Shown one piece after another: positions 50,778-63,900 of a stretch of 64,000 nucleotides of DNA. Every line of letters starts with the position of its first letter. The first letter of the stretch is position 1. Below the pieces are notes generated by a model. The model ran no database searches. It was not told the origin of the DNA and worked only from the letters and a program-made list of their open reading frames with translations. The stretch comes from Sthenelais limicola (taxonomy: Eukaryota; Annelida; Polychaeta; Phyllodocida; Sigalionidae). The stretch spans positions 130,062,755-130,126,754 of the forward strand of contig OW804094.1 of NCBI GenBank assembly GCA_942159475.1, read 5' to 3'. The position numbers were made by a program, and so were the translations under genes.

Positions 50778-53700
50778 CATACACATTGTCCAATACCAAG
50801 TGATCCAATACTAATGAAGAGAGAACGACCCATCAATACTACAAGTATTACCAACGCTCCTATAGCTTCAAAATGGAAAAAAAGTAACAAAATCCCAATG
50901 GCATAGAAGACTTCGATAATACTACAACCCAAACTACAAATTACCGCCCGGTAAACACAAAGGAAAATATTCTTTGAATATTCTCAGATAACAGGAAGAG
51001 AAACTTTTTCTGAAAATGATGAACTACAAACATGACCTCCAAGTCTGGAAGTTATCGCTCCCGAGCATCCTGCAATTATTCTATACTTATGGTCGATCAT
51101 TACGAATCTTCCAACCTTTCCTAATTGACGACCAGGTGCATCCTACGTTTTGAACTCTTGATCTCAATTTCACCCTTTTCATTATTTCCACACGATTTAT
51201 GTTTTCCTTGACAGTATAAAAGGGTATAATTACACCACGCCGAACTGTGATGATATATCTTAAGTACCTTCGTTGATTTACATTCCTTATATAAGGTCAG
51301 CAACGAATCTCATCAAAGCGGTACCTACGTTATAAGCCATGTATTCTTGATTTATTTATTACACTAACTCACTAATTCACCAGAAGTAAATAACAAAGGC
51401 CAACGCTCCAGGTCCCTGATGATGCTTATTTAACAGTACATTAGTGCATACGGTTTAATAACAATGCCAAACGAGGACAAGACTAATTTTAAAGGACATC
51501 CCTTTGAAACAACGTAAACAACATGGTATATACCAGAATATGATTATTGGTGGGCTCAAATATACTATAGGTATTGGCATGTCAAGAAAAGCAGGTCACT
51601 CAAAGTGAAGACACAGAAACTGTCGGCCACTTAGAAAATTACCTTTCAACTCAATACCTACTCAGGGGTAAATAAGTTGGAAGGGTATTCTCGTGCTCAA
51701 ATACTTGGGAATACCACATAGCCTACGAGCCATCGAGTCAGGAGTAATTTATTGCTGATGGTCAGGCCCGGGATCCCCAAGTCCGTAACAGTTTGTGTCT
51801 GAAGAAGCCCATCCCAACACATGGTAAAAGATGCTATTATTGTTGCTCTTATCATAAGTACATCTCGTTGATCATAAAACGCTGCCTTGAAGTGACAGCA
51901 GGTCTGCCACGAGCTATCTCCCTCGTGATACCTGCCTAGCAAATTGACGTTTCTACCTATACTAGCCTATGGAATCCAGTTGAACATCTCACAAGGAGCA
52001 ACCCAAGTACATTAGCATTTGCAGCTATGATATTATGGGAACATTAGGACTTTATGCTTCGATGGTCAAGGCTAAGATTGTCACATTTATCCTTATTGCT
52101 AGATTGCAACGGGGGAAGCCACTTCAAATTCATAACATTTCTCGACCCATCATGACATTCCCACACTCATCTTTCATTTCTAAACTTAGGATTTTCTGTA
52201 CTTTATCATTTATTTATTGCCGGGCATTTATGCATATGTTTCCTCAAAGATATTACAAACCTTTGCTACACAACCATCAAGCCCCATGATGTATATTTTC
52301 CGTCGGGATTCAGAGCAAACATCCACTCTGTATTAGCTTCATCAGAAAGCTCATTTTGTGTAATGGCTTGATCCTGATGTGATCTTTCACCTCAGATGAT
52401 GCCCCCATGCTAGCATAGGAAATACACACCAAGCCGAGAAACATAAATCTTTGGTCAAACGGGCAAACCAACCAATAACCCAAAGATTTACACTTCAAAC
52501 TTGTCAGGAAGCGCACGCCCATGGTTAAAGACTTCCTCCATGGCATGGGGCCCACATACTGGAGGAGAACAGAAATGGATGAGTGGGAGGGGGGTGTTGA
52601 ATAAGTATGGGGAAGGGGAAAGGATGAGGGGAGAATGCAGGAGGAGCAAGATGAAGTAGTGTTGTTCTGACAAGCCAGAGGAAAGGTATCCCTTTTAGAC
52701 GTCAATTCAAGGCTATGTTATGCGAATGTTAGGCCCATGGGTGAGGAAAGTCAGGCCACACGAGGAGTGGGCCTCCTCACCTGGGCTTTCCTTCACATCT
52801 ACATTTACGTACACCTGTTCTCGAAACTCACAGCCTCGTCCAGAAGAACCCAGAGAAGGTGAAAGAGATTGAGAAGAGGAAGGGAAAGGACACAGATGAA
52901 GGGATCCCAAACACACATAGTAACTCTCACCCACACTAGCTAACATCTCCGCCCTTAAAAAGTGATGACAGGAAAACATGTTGGTATTTTATGATATTGA
53001 AGTATTTTTGCAACTCCCAAATACTATGTTTGTGTATATACGTGCCAGGTGCCAGAGAGCTTCGTCAAAATCTGCCGAAAAGTCATGTAAATGTCTCTTG
53101 GGGAGAAAAATAAGGAGGTGCACCTATAAAGTAGGGCTAGCTAACAAGGCTGGAAAATACAGCTGTTGCTGCTGTGATAATGAATTGCTTCGGACGGCAG
53201 GTTTTCAACACCCTCACCTAACCAAGTACACGGCCATAATTCTCCATGATCACTGCTGTATAGGGCTTGGAGTGGCATGGGAGATGAGCCCCAGGTCAGG
53301 TATCTGACTTTTGTTTTGATACCTGTCTTGTCGCTGGGTCTCAACAATCAACCTTTCTCTTCTATCAAGGCCGCACGTTTGACGTTTGAGGGGGAGGAGT
53401 TATAAGAGAGATAGAGAGAGGAATGGAAGCCCTTGCTGATGATACACACTTCAACACGTGCACTTTCCCTTGAATAAAATCCTAGGTTGGGATGTGTTAG
53501 TAGTGCCCGCAGGGGAGAAGGTATTATCATTTGGGTGTGGCGCAGGGTGTACGTATAGAGACACTGGGGGGAAGATAGGCAATGCTCCGGATCCAACGAC
53601 GGACTGGCACGGAAAGCCTCTCCAGTTACGGACACAGTAAACACAGCCCCTACCGCTGGCAAGTATCAATCTAACAGACACACAAGTGCAAGTCTTCTGT

Positions 53701-56700
53701 TTATGGATAACTGACAGATTAATGACCAATGCCAGACTTAGTCTCGCATAAACCCTATTCAATTGATAGAACAAATAGAACAACCAACCCCGAACAGAAA
53801 GAAACAGAGCGGAAAAAACACTAAAGAGTGTTTATACTAAGATGAAGTGTTCGTTACCAATACAAATGCCCCTCTTTTTATCGGGCAGACAGCCGCAAAA
53901 CGACAATGGTATGCAAAACAATGTCACATACTAACGCATCTATAACTCTCGGTGGGATGGGGCGACTGCTGGGTAAAACAAATGGTACACTTCTGGCTTC
54001 AAGGGCCTGGTAGACAGGGGAGGCACTTGGGAAGCCATTTCTATTCCACGGAAGCCACATTCGGCCGGGCCATTGGCCGCCAGAACACATGCTCTCCCTC
54101 CTCCACTTCCATGATTGCCTTCTCTTCTATCGCCCTTTCCTATTTTCTGCCAGTAGGCAACCCAAATCAAATATACACCAATGTCAGCGTACCCATTTAG
54201 CAAATTGTTTCACCGTCAGGAACCCAGGGATGATATTTCGCCATTGCTTGTTCAATAAGCGCTGCGAACAATAAACGATCTATCTGGCCATCGAGGAGAT
54301 AAAAGTACTACACACGGTTGTATGTAGACTGACCAATCGTTGGTGGGGAGATTTTATATAGCAGGCAGCGATACCCATTCTATCAGGATTGAATTCCCAG
54401 CCAGTGTTTAATCACTGATATTGCTCGATGCTTGCCCTTCACGTCTGAGGACGGATCACTGGCATGGCTTCCCACTTGCTATGTGCTGTATACAGGACAG
54501 GGTTCACTGAGGTCCCTATCTCCGTTTCCATAACAAACTGAATACATTCCCACTCCGACGCCACATTCATCAAGTGTATTGATCCAAACGGCCGAGCTAT
54601 CAAACTATGATTTTGTCAGCTATGTACATCCGAGTTATTGGATGTAGCGCATAGATATAGCCTATAAATGGTCATCTATGAAGGTCCTGTGTAAATCCAA
54701 TTGAACGTATTTTGACATTTTGGGATTTATTGTGGTACTGGGGTTCACAAGAAAGAATTCCAGGCCTCCGTATATAGCAGGCTACCAGCTTCAAAAGTGG
54801 TCCCAGAGCAATTTTAGAATTGTTTTTTAGACATTTACATGTATGTGTAAAAGAGCAGCCTTGTGTCATGATTTGCATAATTACCATTGTATACACAACA
54901 ATCTTGACCTTTGCTTCTAATAAGCTATTATGAGCAAATAAAGCTATACAGGGAGAGGCAGAGATATCCATGTGGGGAGGGCCAGCATGCATGTAAAAGG
55001 GTCAAGTCGTCGGGAAACGTACAATTCAGCAGCGATACACATTTTGGAAATTCTGCTTAAATTAGGCTAAAAAATGGTGATTATGGTTTGTAACTTTCTG
55101 GGAAAAGCCTTGAAAAATAATCCTTTAAAAGTCCTCAAAAAGAATTTGAATGACAAATGCCAGGAATATCTGAGTAATTTGGATATTGCGCTGATTTCGA
55201 ATATATACCTGTTTGGCAGTGTTGTATTATATTTAGAATGTCATTTTTGTCTCAAATTTGGATCATTTTGGGAGGATTGGCGTAGGTCAATTGTACATTT
55301 TCTGGAGACTTGACCAAAAAGCCATAAAAGTAAGTATATTACCCCATATCAAATACAGGTTACTGGAAAAGTCTACACCTGAATGCACGCTTACAGCACC
55401 AATATTACCCAGTATTACCGGATCCTGGTTGCCAGGTATTATACTCCGGCCCAAATCAAGCACGAGGCCAAGAGGGATGAAGGTAAATAACACTCACAAG
55501 CATTATGTACACGGCCTGGCGCAGATATAGAACCGTCAAAGCCAAGTCATACATGAAAGGGCCCGGGGTAATTTGTCATTGTTTGTGTATGCCATAAGGG
55601 GATGTATAGTAGTCGCAAGCTCACCCAGAGTAAGGACATCACAACCAATTTGGTAGCATATCATATACATGTACTTAGACGAACATGAGTTTTAAACTCG
55701 GCCTGGGATATAAACATGTACGGTATATATAAAATCAGCCTACCCCTCAAGGGCTGAAAGTTAGTGCCAATAAAAAGCAGGATGAGATTTTTCCCACTGA
55801 TAATACTATATTGAAGTTTTGGCATGGCAATGAAGGCATCGGACGAATGCAGGCATCGGACACGCAAAGGCCTCACATGCAATTATTAGTCCATGTGAAG
55901 TGCGCACTTAGAAATATGGCAGAACAATATGGCCAAAAACTGCAGTCTGGCTCCAGCATAAAAGTATGAATCACACCTAAGATAAAAGCGAGGGGTGTAT
56001 AAATACATACATATGCACAATGGTCCATTTGCAAGGCTACTTTAGATGCTTCTTTCCACAGAAAAGTGGCCATCTGTTGCCTTTGAGCAGGAGCAGGTTT
56101 GCCCTTTGCCGTGACCTTACACTGAAATAAGGGGCCAATATTTTCAAAGGCCCAATCTTCAAGGTGTTGTTACCATTCAGGGGGCATTTTTACCATCCAT
56201 CAGGGCCCATTCGGCCAAGATGTATTGTGTTCTCGGACCTCGGACAAAGATGTCATATCAATGCATCATAAAACCAACAAGGACTTGTCAGTACCTTCCC
56301 TAGCTACTGCCTTGTATATAGGAATTCCTTTGGCTGGGCTCCATGGACTGGCGAATCTCAAGCAAGTCTGCAAGTTTTACAAGCTGGACTAAAAAATACA
56401 GTTACAATTCTAAGTCAGCTCTGACATCTGCCCTCGGCAGTCGACAAAGGCTTCAAAAAAGCTTTGGCTGGTATTATATGCTAATGTTATACAGCCCAAT
56501 TTTTGTCAAGCGTCATGGGTAGCCAACACTTTGTGTATTCATAACACTGTCAAAAATAACAGCATCGGTCCATTATTACAGGCGCTCGGGTCGGTCTAAA
56601 GGTCCATAATGAAAGCCTGAAGGCTTCATCCAACACCTAGTTGTTTCCTAAGGAACAATGCCATTGTATAACCTTACGAACTATGAGGCTCGATAGTGTT

Positions 56701-57608
56701 TAGGGTACATACTATGATGGGGGTAAATCTGCTTGTTATGTCGCCCCCAGACCTGCATCGACCCCAACAACAAGTTGGATGCACCACCTAAGTTTATGCA
56801 GGTTCTGGGTTGGTATCACACATATAACCCATTGAGATGTGGACGCAGAGTGAAGGGGGTCTCTTGCTTGCCCACAGACCCCAAGTCTTACAGCCCCCAG
56901 GCCATATAGATACAAGCCAAATATTTACCGGCTTGGATGGACCAAAGGCTGCATCTGCTGTAAACCTAGCATGTAAATCCAGAAAACAAGGCCCACTGAT
57001 AATGCATTCATATATTCCCAGTCCCAATATCATAGCAAACTCGTGTACCACTCAGGCCCAGGCAATCTAAGCTCCATCATGATCCAAGTAGGGTGGTTCC
57101 TGACTTGGTGCCAAAGTATAGCAACTGCAACCTATCAAGGAGAAAAACACACCACAAAAGAAGTACAGGTCCCCATTTCTTTCCCTTCTCCATCCTATGT
57201 TCCCATTCGCTGCTAGGACAATACTCCATTTAAACTCCACAAGTGTTTGGAAAATATCTGATAACCAAACCGCGAATACATCGGGAGTTAGGTACACAGA
57301 ATGCACGCAAACATCCAAACACTATGGGGGCATAGCCAAAATATCAGTTGAGAGGCAATGTTAAAAAAGGGAAAACACTCATGATCCTTTGGGCTGGAGT
57401 AAGGCAGAGATGAGGAGTCGACCCCCGGGGCGATCGCAGCACGCCAGACATAGTGATCTGCGACCTTATGATATGATAGTGGAAGCCAGGCTGCAGTGAA
57501 AGCCGAGCTAGTGGCTTCGACCTGAGGCTCCAGGGCTAAGAAAAAAGAGAGCGTGTACTGCGTGGCTCCCCTGACCTTGTTGAATATACCTAGTGCCCCA
57601 ACAGCTGC

Positions 57609-57636
57609 GATTCATACACCCCGATTCATACACCCC
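57609..57636. repeat. GATTCATACACCCC repeated twice
   Basis: Two exact head-to-tail 14-bp units lie just before the large GA/poly(G) tract. Confidence 0.8.
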
Positions 57637-57647
57637 AGCTAAGTCAC

Positions 57648-57841
57648 AGAGAGGGAGAGGGGGAGAGAGAAAGAGAGAGAGAGAATGGGGGGGGGGGGGG
57701 AGAGGAGAGAGACAGAGAGACAGAGAGATAGATAGAGCAACGAGAGTAAAGAGCCCTCGTTGGATAGAGAGAGGGAGAGAAAGAGGGAGAGAGAGAGAGA
57801 TGGAGAGAGAGAGATAGAAAGAGACACACAGGGAGAGAGGG
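57648..57841. repeat. Large (GA)n/poly(G) purine block
   Basis: About 190 bp of mostly purine: GAGA blocks, 14 consecutive G at 57687-57700, AGACAGAGAGACAG, GATAGATAG and further GAGAG. A single short non-repetitive stretch (about 57738-57762) interrupts it. Confidence 0.92.
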
Positions 57842-59521
57842 CGGAGGGCAAGATTCTTCTTCCCACCCCTCCTTCATACCTCTCTTCCTTTTTCAAATAG
57901 GTCGGTAAACTTAGTGGACATCTCCACACTATTTCCATACATAAGGGGCCGCTTTCAAGTGTCCTCCCTTCTCAAGAGCTTTGTACTTGGAAAGAGCTTG
58001 TAAAACAAATATAAAAAGCGCCCCAGACACATATTTTGCATCACTTCTTGAAGGATCCATTCATTTTATGTGATAGGTGCTGGCGTCTGCCAAGGAGGCA
58101 GGCCTGCCCAAGTATCTTTGCTTCATCTCGCCACCTCTCTTGTTTTATTAAGATCCAATTGAAACAGGACAGGCGTACAGAAAGGTAATAGGGTGATGAA
58201 GGTTCCGATTGAAACGACTGAATTCATGTTGGCTCCTCCTTTCACAGGTATGGATTCATTGGCTCTGGACACGATTCGCATACTTTCCCTTAATCAGTCA
58301 CAGAAGCGAGGTAGATGAGGTTTATCCCAGTAAAATGAAATGACAGCCAACAAGGCAACTTATATCTTCGGTCGTCGGTAAAACGCCCAACATTTTAATA
58401 AGATCAGTATTTACAATAATTAAACCGACACCTCTCACTGTTCTGGCCTTGTTTCGTGAGTAACGGAATTTCTACTCAATCTTCTAGTGTCAGGTCCATC
58501 TTAACCTGCCTAACTAATTAATGACATTTTGTGGTTTGGAGTGAGAGCCTTTCCCTCAGTTTGGAGGGACTCTCTCAACGCTGAGCTTAAACGCGAAAAG
58601 ATTCTCAGGTGCTACAATCGTAAGGTCTTCACCATCTTACTACGTGTTTATGACGGCGTTGAAATGAACCCCAGAACCTGCATTGTACCCAAAAGTGTAA
58701 GCGAGAAGCTGGGACAAAACCAGCCTCGACGATGCACCAAACAACCAGTTCTAAAATTGCATGAAGAGTAATAGTACTGCGTTGACATTGATACAACGGT
58801 CTTAATCCGACCATTGAAAGTGTCAAGAAAGCTGGACTTAAGCTTCTTATCTGCGGATGAAATGAACAGCTCAGATGGCCTTCAAGAGATTAATTGCAAC
58901 CAGCGAGACATTCAACTCCAGGCCAATTTGTGTGAAGTCGTAGGATTGATGTGTTAGCATGTCATATGGAGTGTAGCAAGGATCTGACCCTTACCTTTGA
59001 CCTGGCTCAGCGGTACCTGCCACCAAACCAAACCCAAATCCACATGTGGAAGTCAGTCCGACAAGGGTTAAATCTGGGATTTGGTGTTCTTCTACATGCT
59101 GGCCCCCAAGAGAGCCTCTCCCACGATTTTTGATAGGACTTGACAATCTGTAGTTTCGTGTTACAAGCGCTATATCATGAGCACCGGTGAATAAGGTATC
59201 TAAAGAGGCTACCTTTGTGGCATCGAATAACCAGCATGAAGAAACATATGGCTAAAGAAGCGTCTTTCTTTTCAGGATGGTCACTTTTATGGACCAGAGA
59301 AGGCAAGACGAATGTCGTCTACTATTGCCATTACCCAAGTTAATTTCATTGGTAGGAAAAGGAGTTATGAGGCCAGTCGGAATAAGACAGGCCACTCATA
59401 TTTTGTTATTATCTTGGCGCCTGAAATTATTTCGTTTTGCCTTCCTCCTGCGCTAGCAAGGAAATGATTGGATCCAAATGATCAGATTTGCGGCCTTCAG
59501 AAGGCATTTGTCCAAAATCAC

Positions 59522-59546
59522 CATCATCAGCATCATCATCATCATA
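59522..59546. repeat. (CAT)n triplet run
   Basis: CATCATCAGCATCATCATCATCAT with one variant unit. Confidence 0.88.
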
Positions 59547-59691
59547 AGCCACTCTCCATGGGTGGAACTCGGGGCAAAACACTGTCTACAGGGGAAACAC
59601 TCTAACCCTGGAGTGTACCAGCCTCCTTGCTGCTGCAGGTCTCTGTTTGGATCCTCTACAACTGGGTCGCACCACTTGAGAATGTGAAGGC

Positions 59692-59732
59692 TTCCTCCTC
59701 CTCCAGCTCCTCCTCCTCCTCTACCAGCAAGA
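59692..59732. repeat. (TCC)n run
   Basis: TTCCTCCTCCTCCAGCTCCTCCTCCTCCTCT. Confidence 0.85.
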
Positions 59733-59909
59733 AGGCCATGCTACTGGCAGGTAACACGTCCCAGCAACACCCGACCCCCACTGGAGGAGCCCCTCCAGGG
59801 TGACAGTTCCCACCTCAGGGTTCGCCAGTAGAAATTGACCAGAGTTGGCTATCGAATGGCCATCAATTGCTCTGGATGCTATTGCTGGGCCTGGTATAAG
59901 AAGATGTGT

Positions 59910-59924
59910 AGGAGGAGGAGGAGG
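59910..59924. repeat. (AGG)n run
   Basis: Five AGG units; these are complementary to the CTCC-rich tracts at 59692 and 60028, so they could pair in a transcript. Confidence 0.8.
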
Positions 59925-60027
59925 TTGACGCGACGCTTCTCAGGGAGGGAACACATGAGACGAGATATGAGGACAAGAGCGATCGAAGAGGAGGGGACCC
60001 TTTTCTCCCTGAATCCAACCACCAACT

Positions 60028-60087
60028 CCACCTCCTCCTACTTCTACTCCCTTTTCCTCCTCCTCCCCCTCCTCCTCCTACTCTCCA
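60028..60087. repeat. CTCCTC-rich pyrimidine tract
   Basis: CACCTCCTCCTACTTCTACTCC and CCTCCTCCTCCCCCTCCTCCTCC. Confidence 0.85.
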
Positions 60088-60904
60088 AAGCTCCCAGTCA
60101 CACCATCGTTCGTTTATACTACGAAGTCACAGCACGCCGAATGTAAATCATACTATTACATGTGACGCATTAAAGCTGGGGGATAAGTGTGATAATCCGG
60201 CATCAAATCCTCCAGTTACTTCTGAACGCTCATGATAGCTGGGGCGGGGCTGCGCTTAAACCCCGCGCCATACTTCGCCCATAAGCATCGGCTCTCTCCC
60301 TCGATTTACGGACATTATACCCGAATAAAAATGCAATCCTAGGCACATGTGTCACATGCTAAGAACCCCGCTTTTTGAGCTGGCTATTTATCGGCTTTCC
60401 CCAAGCAAGCAAGAACGAAAGCAAGTAAGAAGCTGGGGTTTTTCTTCTCCTTGTCGCAGCTTAATAGTAGTGAAGCTTGCTTTAATAATACCTCATCAGG
60501 GAATGTTTTTATCTGGGGGTTTTTGTTCCTTAAACATGGATCTTCTTAACGATAGTTAGAGACAGGTGGGTAGATACGGATAGAGCCATGGGCATTAGTT
60601 TTAAGGGTATTCATTCATACAGACACAATTAAAACACAGTTTGAAAAGAACAGCTAAGATGCTAGTAGTTCTGGGTATATTCCACAACAATGAAGATGTT
60701 TACATAAGTTATGAGGCAAACAATTACCCCATCTTGTAAAACCTGTTTACTGCCTACCAAACAGATCTGTTAGAGTGTATCTATATATTACCAGTTACAT
60801 ACTAGTATATATCTTTGTACCAGTGTCGACAGGATCTTAGTATATTTTCACAGAGCTACGTTACCTTCTCCCTTCATCCACCAGACGCCAAAATAGGATT
60901 CTCA

Positions 60905-60913
60905 ACTTACCTG
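60905..60913 (-). promoter_or_regulatory. Candidate recursive (ratchet) splice site 2
   Basis: On the minus strand the sequence is TTTTTCTCTATTTCCAG directly followed by GTAAGTTGAG. A GGTAACC branch-like sequence sits about 25 bases upstream of the AG. The 9-mer core CAGGTAAGT is identical to that of the site at 32220-32228, and the two are 28.7 kb apart. Use in splicing is inferred from the sequence only. Confidence 0.72.
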
Positions 60914-63900
60914 GAAATAGAGAAAAACAATTGGTTACCATAGGAACAAACAAACAATCCATGAAAAATAAATGGACCAGAAAGCATGTTAATATCTATT
61001 GATTCCCTCAATAATTAGCAATTAAATCATCAACCATTCAACGTGCAAATAAAAACGCTCGTTTCTAATTCAGACAACATCTGTACATGTATATCGTTCA
61101 GGCACACAGGTTCTGACTTTAATAAAATGGTAGGAGGGAAGGCTTTTGAGAAAAAGAGATTAACTCAACCCATTTCATTAAACGATTAAGATCTCGAGGC
61201 AATGACTTGAGTATGTCACGGCTCATTAACAATTTTCATCTGCAATAAACATGTCGTCCATGGCTTTGCTACCACGGCCTAATAGAGGTCCGCCATTGAA
61301 ATGATAACTTTAAAATGGCTACCAATATCTAGCCAACCAGGACGATGCTCGCTAAAGATAACACATGCTTCAGCGAACATCCAATTACCTCAGCACCGTG
61401 CTAATCATAATTTCCCATGGCTAAACTAAACGATGGATTTGAAACACCTAGTTTTCAGCCTGATTAGACTCTTTCAGTGCGAACCTAGTTAATCTTTCAG
61501 AACCCTCCAACCAACGCAGCAGGCACCAGTAGCGACTGTTTTGTCCCATATATATACATGCCAGGGCCCATAGATGCTTTCCAATTAACCAAACCCAGGC
61601 TCACTATAGCAATAACTTCCTGATTACAACAAGCCATTAGCTGTCGACATATAAGCAACGCACATTAAAGTCTAGATGATCTATATTATCTTCACTTATT
61701 CATATTCAGTTGGCGTTCTTCAGCAGTTGATCAGCTCTGCCAATCCAGTCTAGGCTCAGAGTTGAGAGAGACCCTCTAAACTAAGGGAACATCTCTTTCC
61801 AAACAGCAAAATGCCATTAGAATCCACGCTTAACCTGGGGTCAGGAAAGACATTTGTGCAGTACAGTAGGCGTCCAGTAACTGACATGTATACATTTCAT
61901 ATCTGATCTGAGAGGCTCTGAGCCTAGACTTGGTACAGATGTTACCTATAATGTTTAACTTAAATATCTAATGTTGTATATATCAGCATCAGATCCTTAG
62001 GATAAATGTCAGAGATGTTGTAGAATATATATGTATATAGGCAGTCTGAAACAGATCCAGAGCTGAATCTTCTTAGTTACACTTTCTTCCGTAACGATAT
62101 GCCCAATTTCCACATTTCTGGGTCAATGAATCGATTGCTTGCGTCGGCCTGAATGTAGACAGGACAAAGTGTGAATATTGTAACATCAGTAATCAATGCT
62201 TCCATGTGGAAGAACGCCAAGACATGATAGCAGTTTCATTTGGTGAGGGTGCAAGTGTAACCCCTTCATGGCTAGCTATATGTGTTACACGTTTTACCAA
62301 GAGAGGGTCTACTAATACAACTGCACCACTAATATTGGCCATGAGGCTGGAGGACGGCCGGAGACCGACCAACCTGACTCAACTGATTGATGAATTGCAT
62401 GTTGGCCGACCAGAATGAACTAATGCCTTGGAAAAGAACCGGGATTCTGGAGCGAAATCCAGGTACTTCCCTAATGCACAGAGTCCAGGAAAAACCTGCG
62501 GCCGGATGGTAGGCCAGGATTGAAGGATCCACTTTAGCCTCATTGGGTATGCCGGTGGGCGTCTAACGGGTCTGTAGCTAGGGGCGGCTGGAGGCTACGT
62601 TCGGACGCCCATGCATACTGTTTATGCAAACACATCTCACACTCAGTATCAAGTGGGGAGAGCCCAGTCAAATAAGATAATGGAAGGGCGTTAGAAAAAG
62701 AAGGTGGAAACATGACTATATATTATCGCTACAAGCCTGACGTGAATAGCCAATTAATAGGTACAATTACTCGAGGCTCGGGAACCTTATTGTCTCTGGT
62801 GGGGGTTATTTTTTTCATCGCTGAGAAGATGCAAATTAATTGCCAAGATTTATGGTACAAGATATGGTTTATACCAGACAGGCCCAAGCTTTTGGCTTCT
62901 CGGTGATGATTGCCAAATTCGCAACACATCCAACATTCTCCAACACAATGGCTGGGGGCGAAATAAATTAAAACATTCTTCGAGGATAAACGCTTTATCA
63001 CCAACACCTTGGCTTATTGGCTACCCAGAGGCTAATGTCAGCTTTAATATATTGCAGATTAAGGGAGGACAGGCTGTTATCGAAAATACATATAAACTCC
63101 AGGCTCGAGACCGAGGAGGGAGAACTGCAGTGTATTAAGGTTGCTTTGGTAAATGCTCGGGCCCGAGGGGAGAAAGGTCAATAAAACATTCTAAGAAACA
63201 CAAGCTGTGCACACACTTATAGTGATGCCATGTGGAAAAGAACCAAGCTTACATGATTCAAACACGTGCCCGCCTTTTTGCCTGGTAAAAATTGTTTCCA
63301 GCGCGACAGGGTTCTATTGAAGCTTGGAGAGAGAAAAAATATATCTGCATCATTAGCAGCCTGCTTCTTGAGTTAGCACCAATGATATCTATTTACAATG
63401 AAGGTAAACACTGACAGTTTGAGTTAAAACTCAGGCCAGAAAAATATACTTTATACTTTCATCGCCAGGAAATCATCCACATGATACATAACATGTGATT
63501 TATTAATACCAGATCATATCAAGTTGCATCAAAATCTAAAATAAAATAGGTCTCAAATTGGCTACCTCTAGTCAGTATTTTTATTGCTACCTTCAAGATG
63601 AATCCCTAGACACCGTTCCTGGACCTGGTACACACATTACCATCAAATTTAAGTGGAGAAAAAAATAAAATCAAGTTGAATCAGACGAAGATTATAGATA
63701 GGTAGGCACGCCGTGTCAGCATATGCTGCTCTGATCCTGGCTCGTCTCTGGAGGAATATGGAGCCAGGCCGAGTTAGATCCAGACATTCTTTCAGGCAGT
63801 GAGAAGAAGGGCGAGACGACTGGGAGGACCCCTTCATCAGATCATTTATAATGGCGAGTTCTTAGGTTGCACCTTACGTGCGTCTATGTAGTTTAACTTG

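Larger units (their letters stand above)
32226..60910 (-). other. Giant intron, middle segment (between the two recursive splice sites)
   Basis: This 28.7-kb stretch lies between the two candidate ratchet points and has no coding region I can support. Open frames of about 150 codons at 35718-36179 (plus) and 48203-48667 (plus) are low-complexity or featureless and are treated as chance. It holds one copy of the CCAGTCTAGG-ended element (35588-35718), a diverged local duplication (50347-50777), the largest (GA)n/poly(G) block (57648-57841), ACC and CAT triplet runs and several CTCC-rich tracts. Confidence 0.6.
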
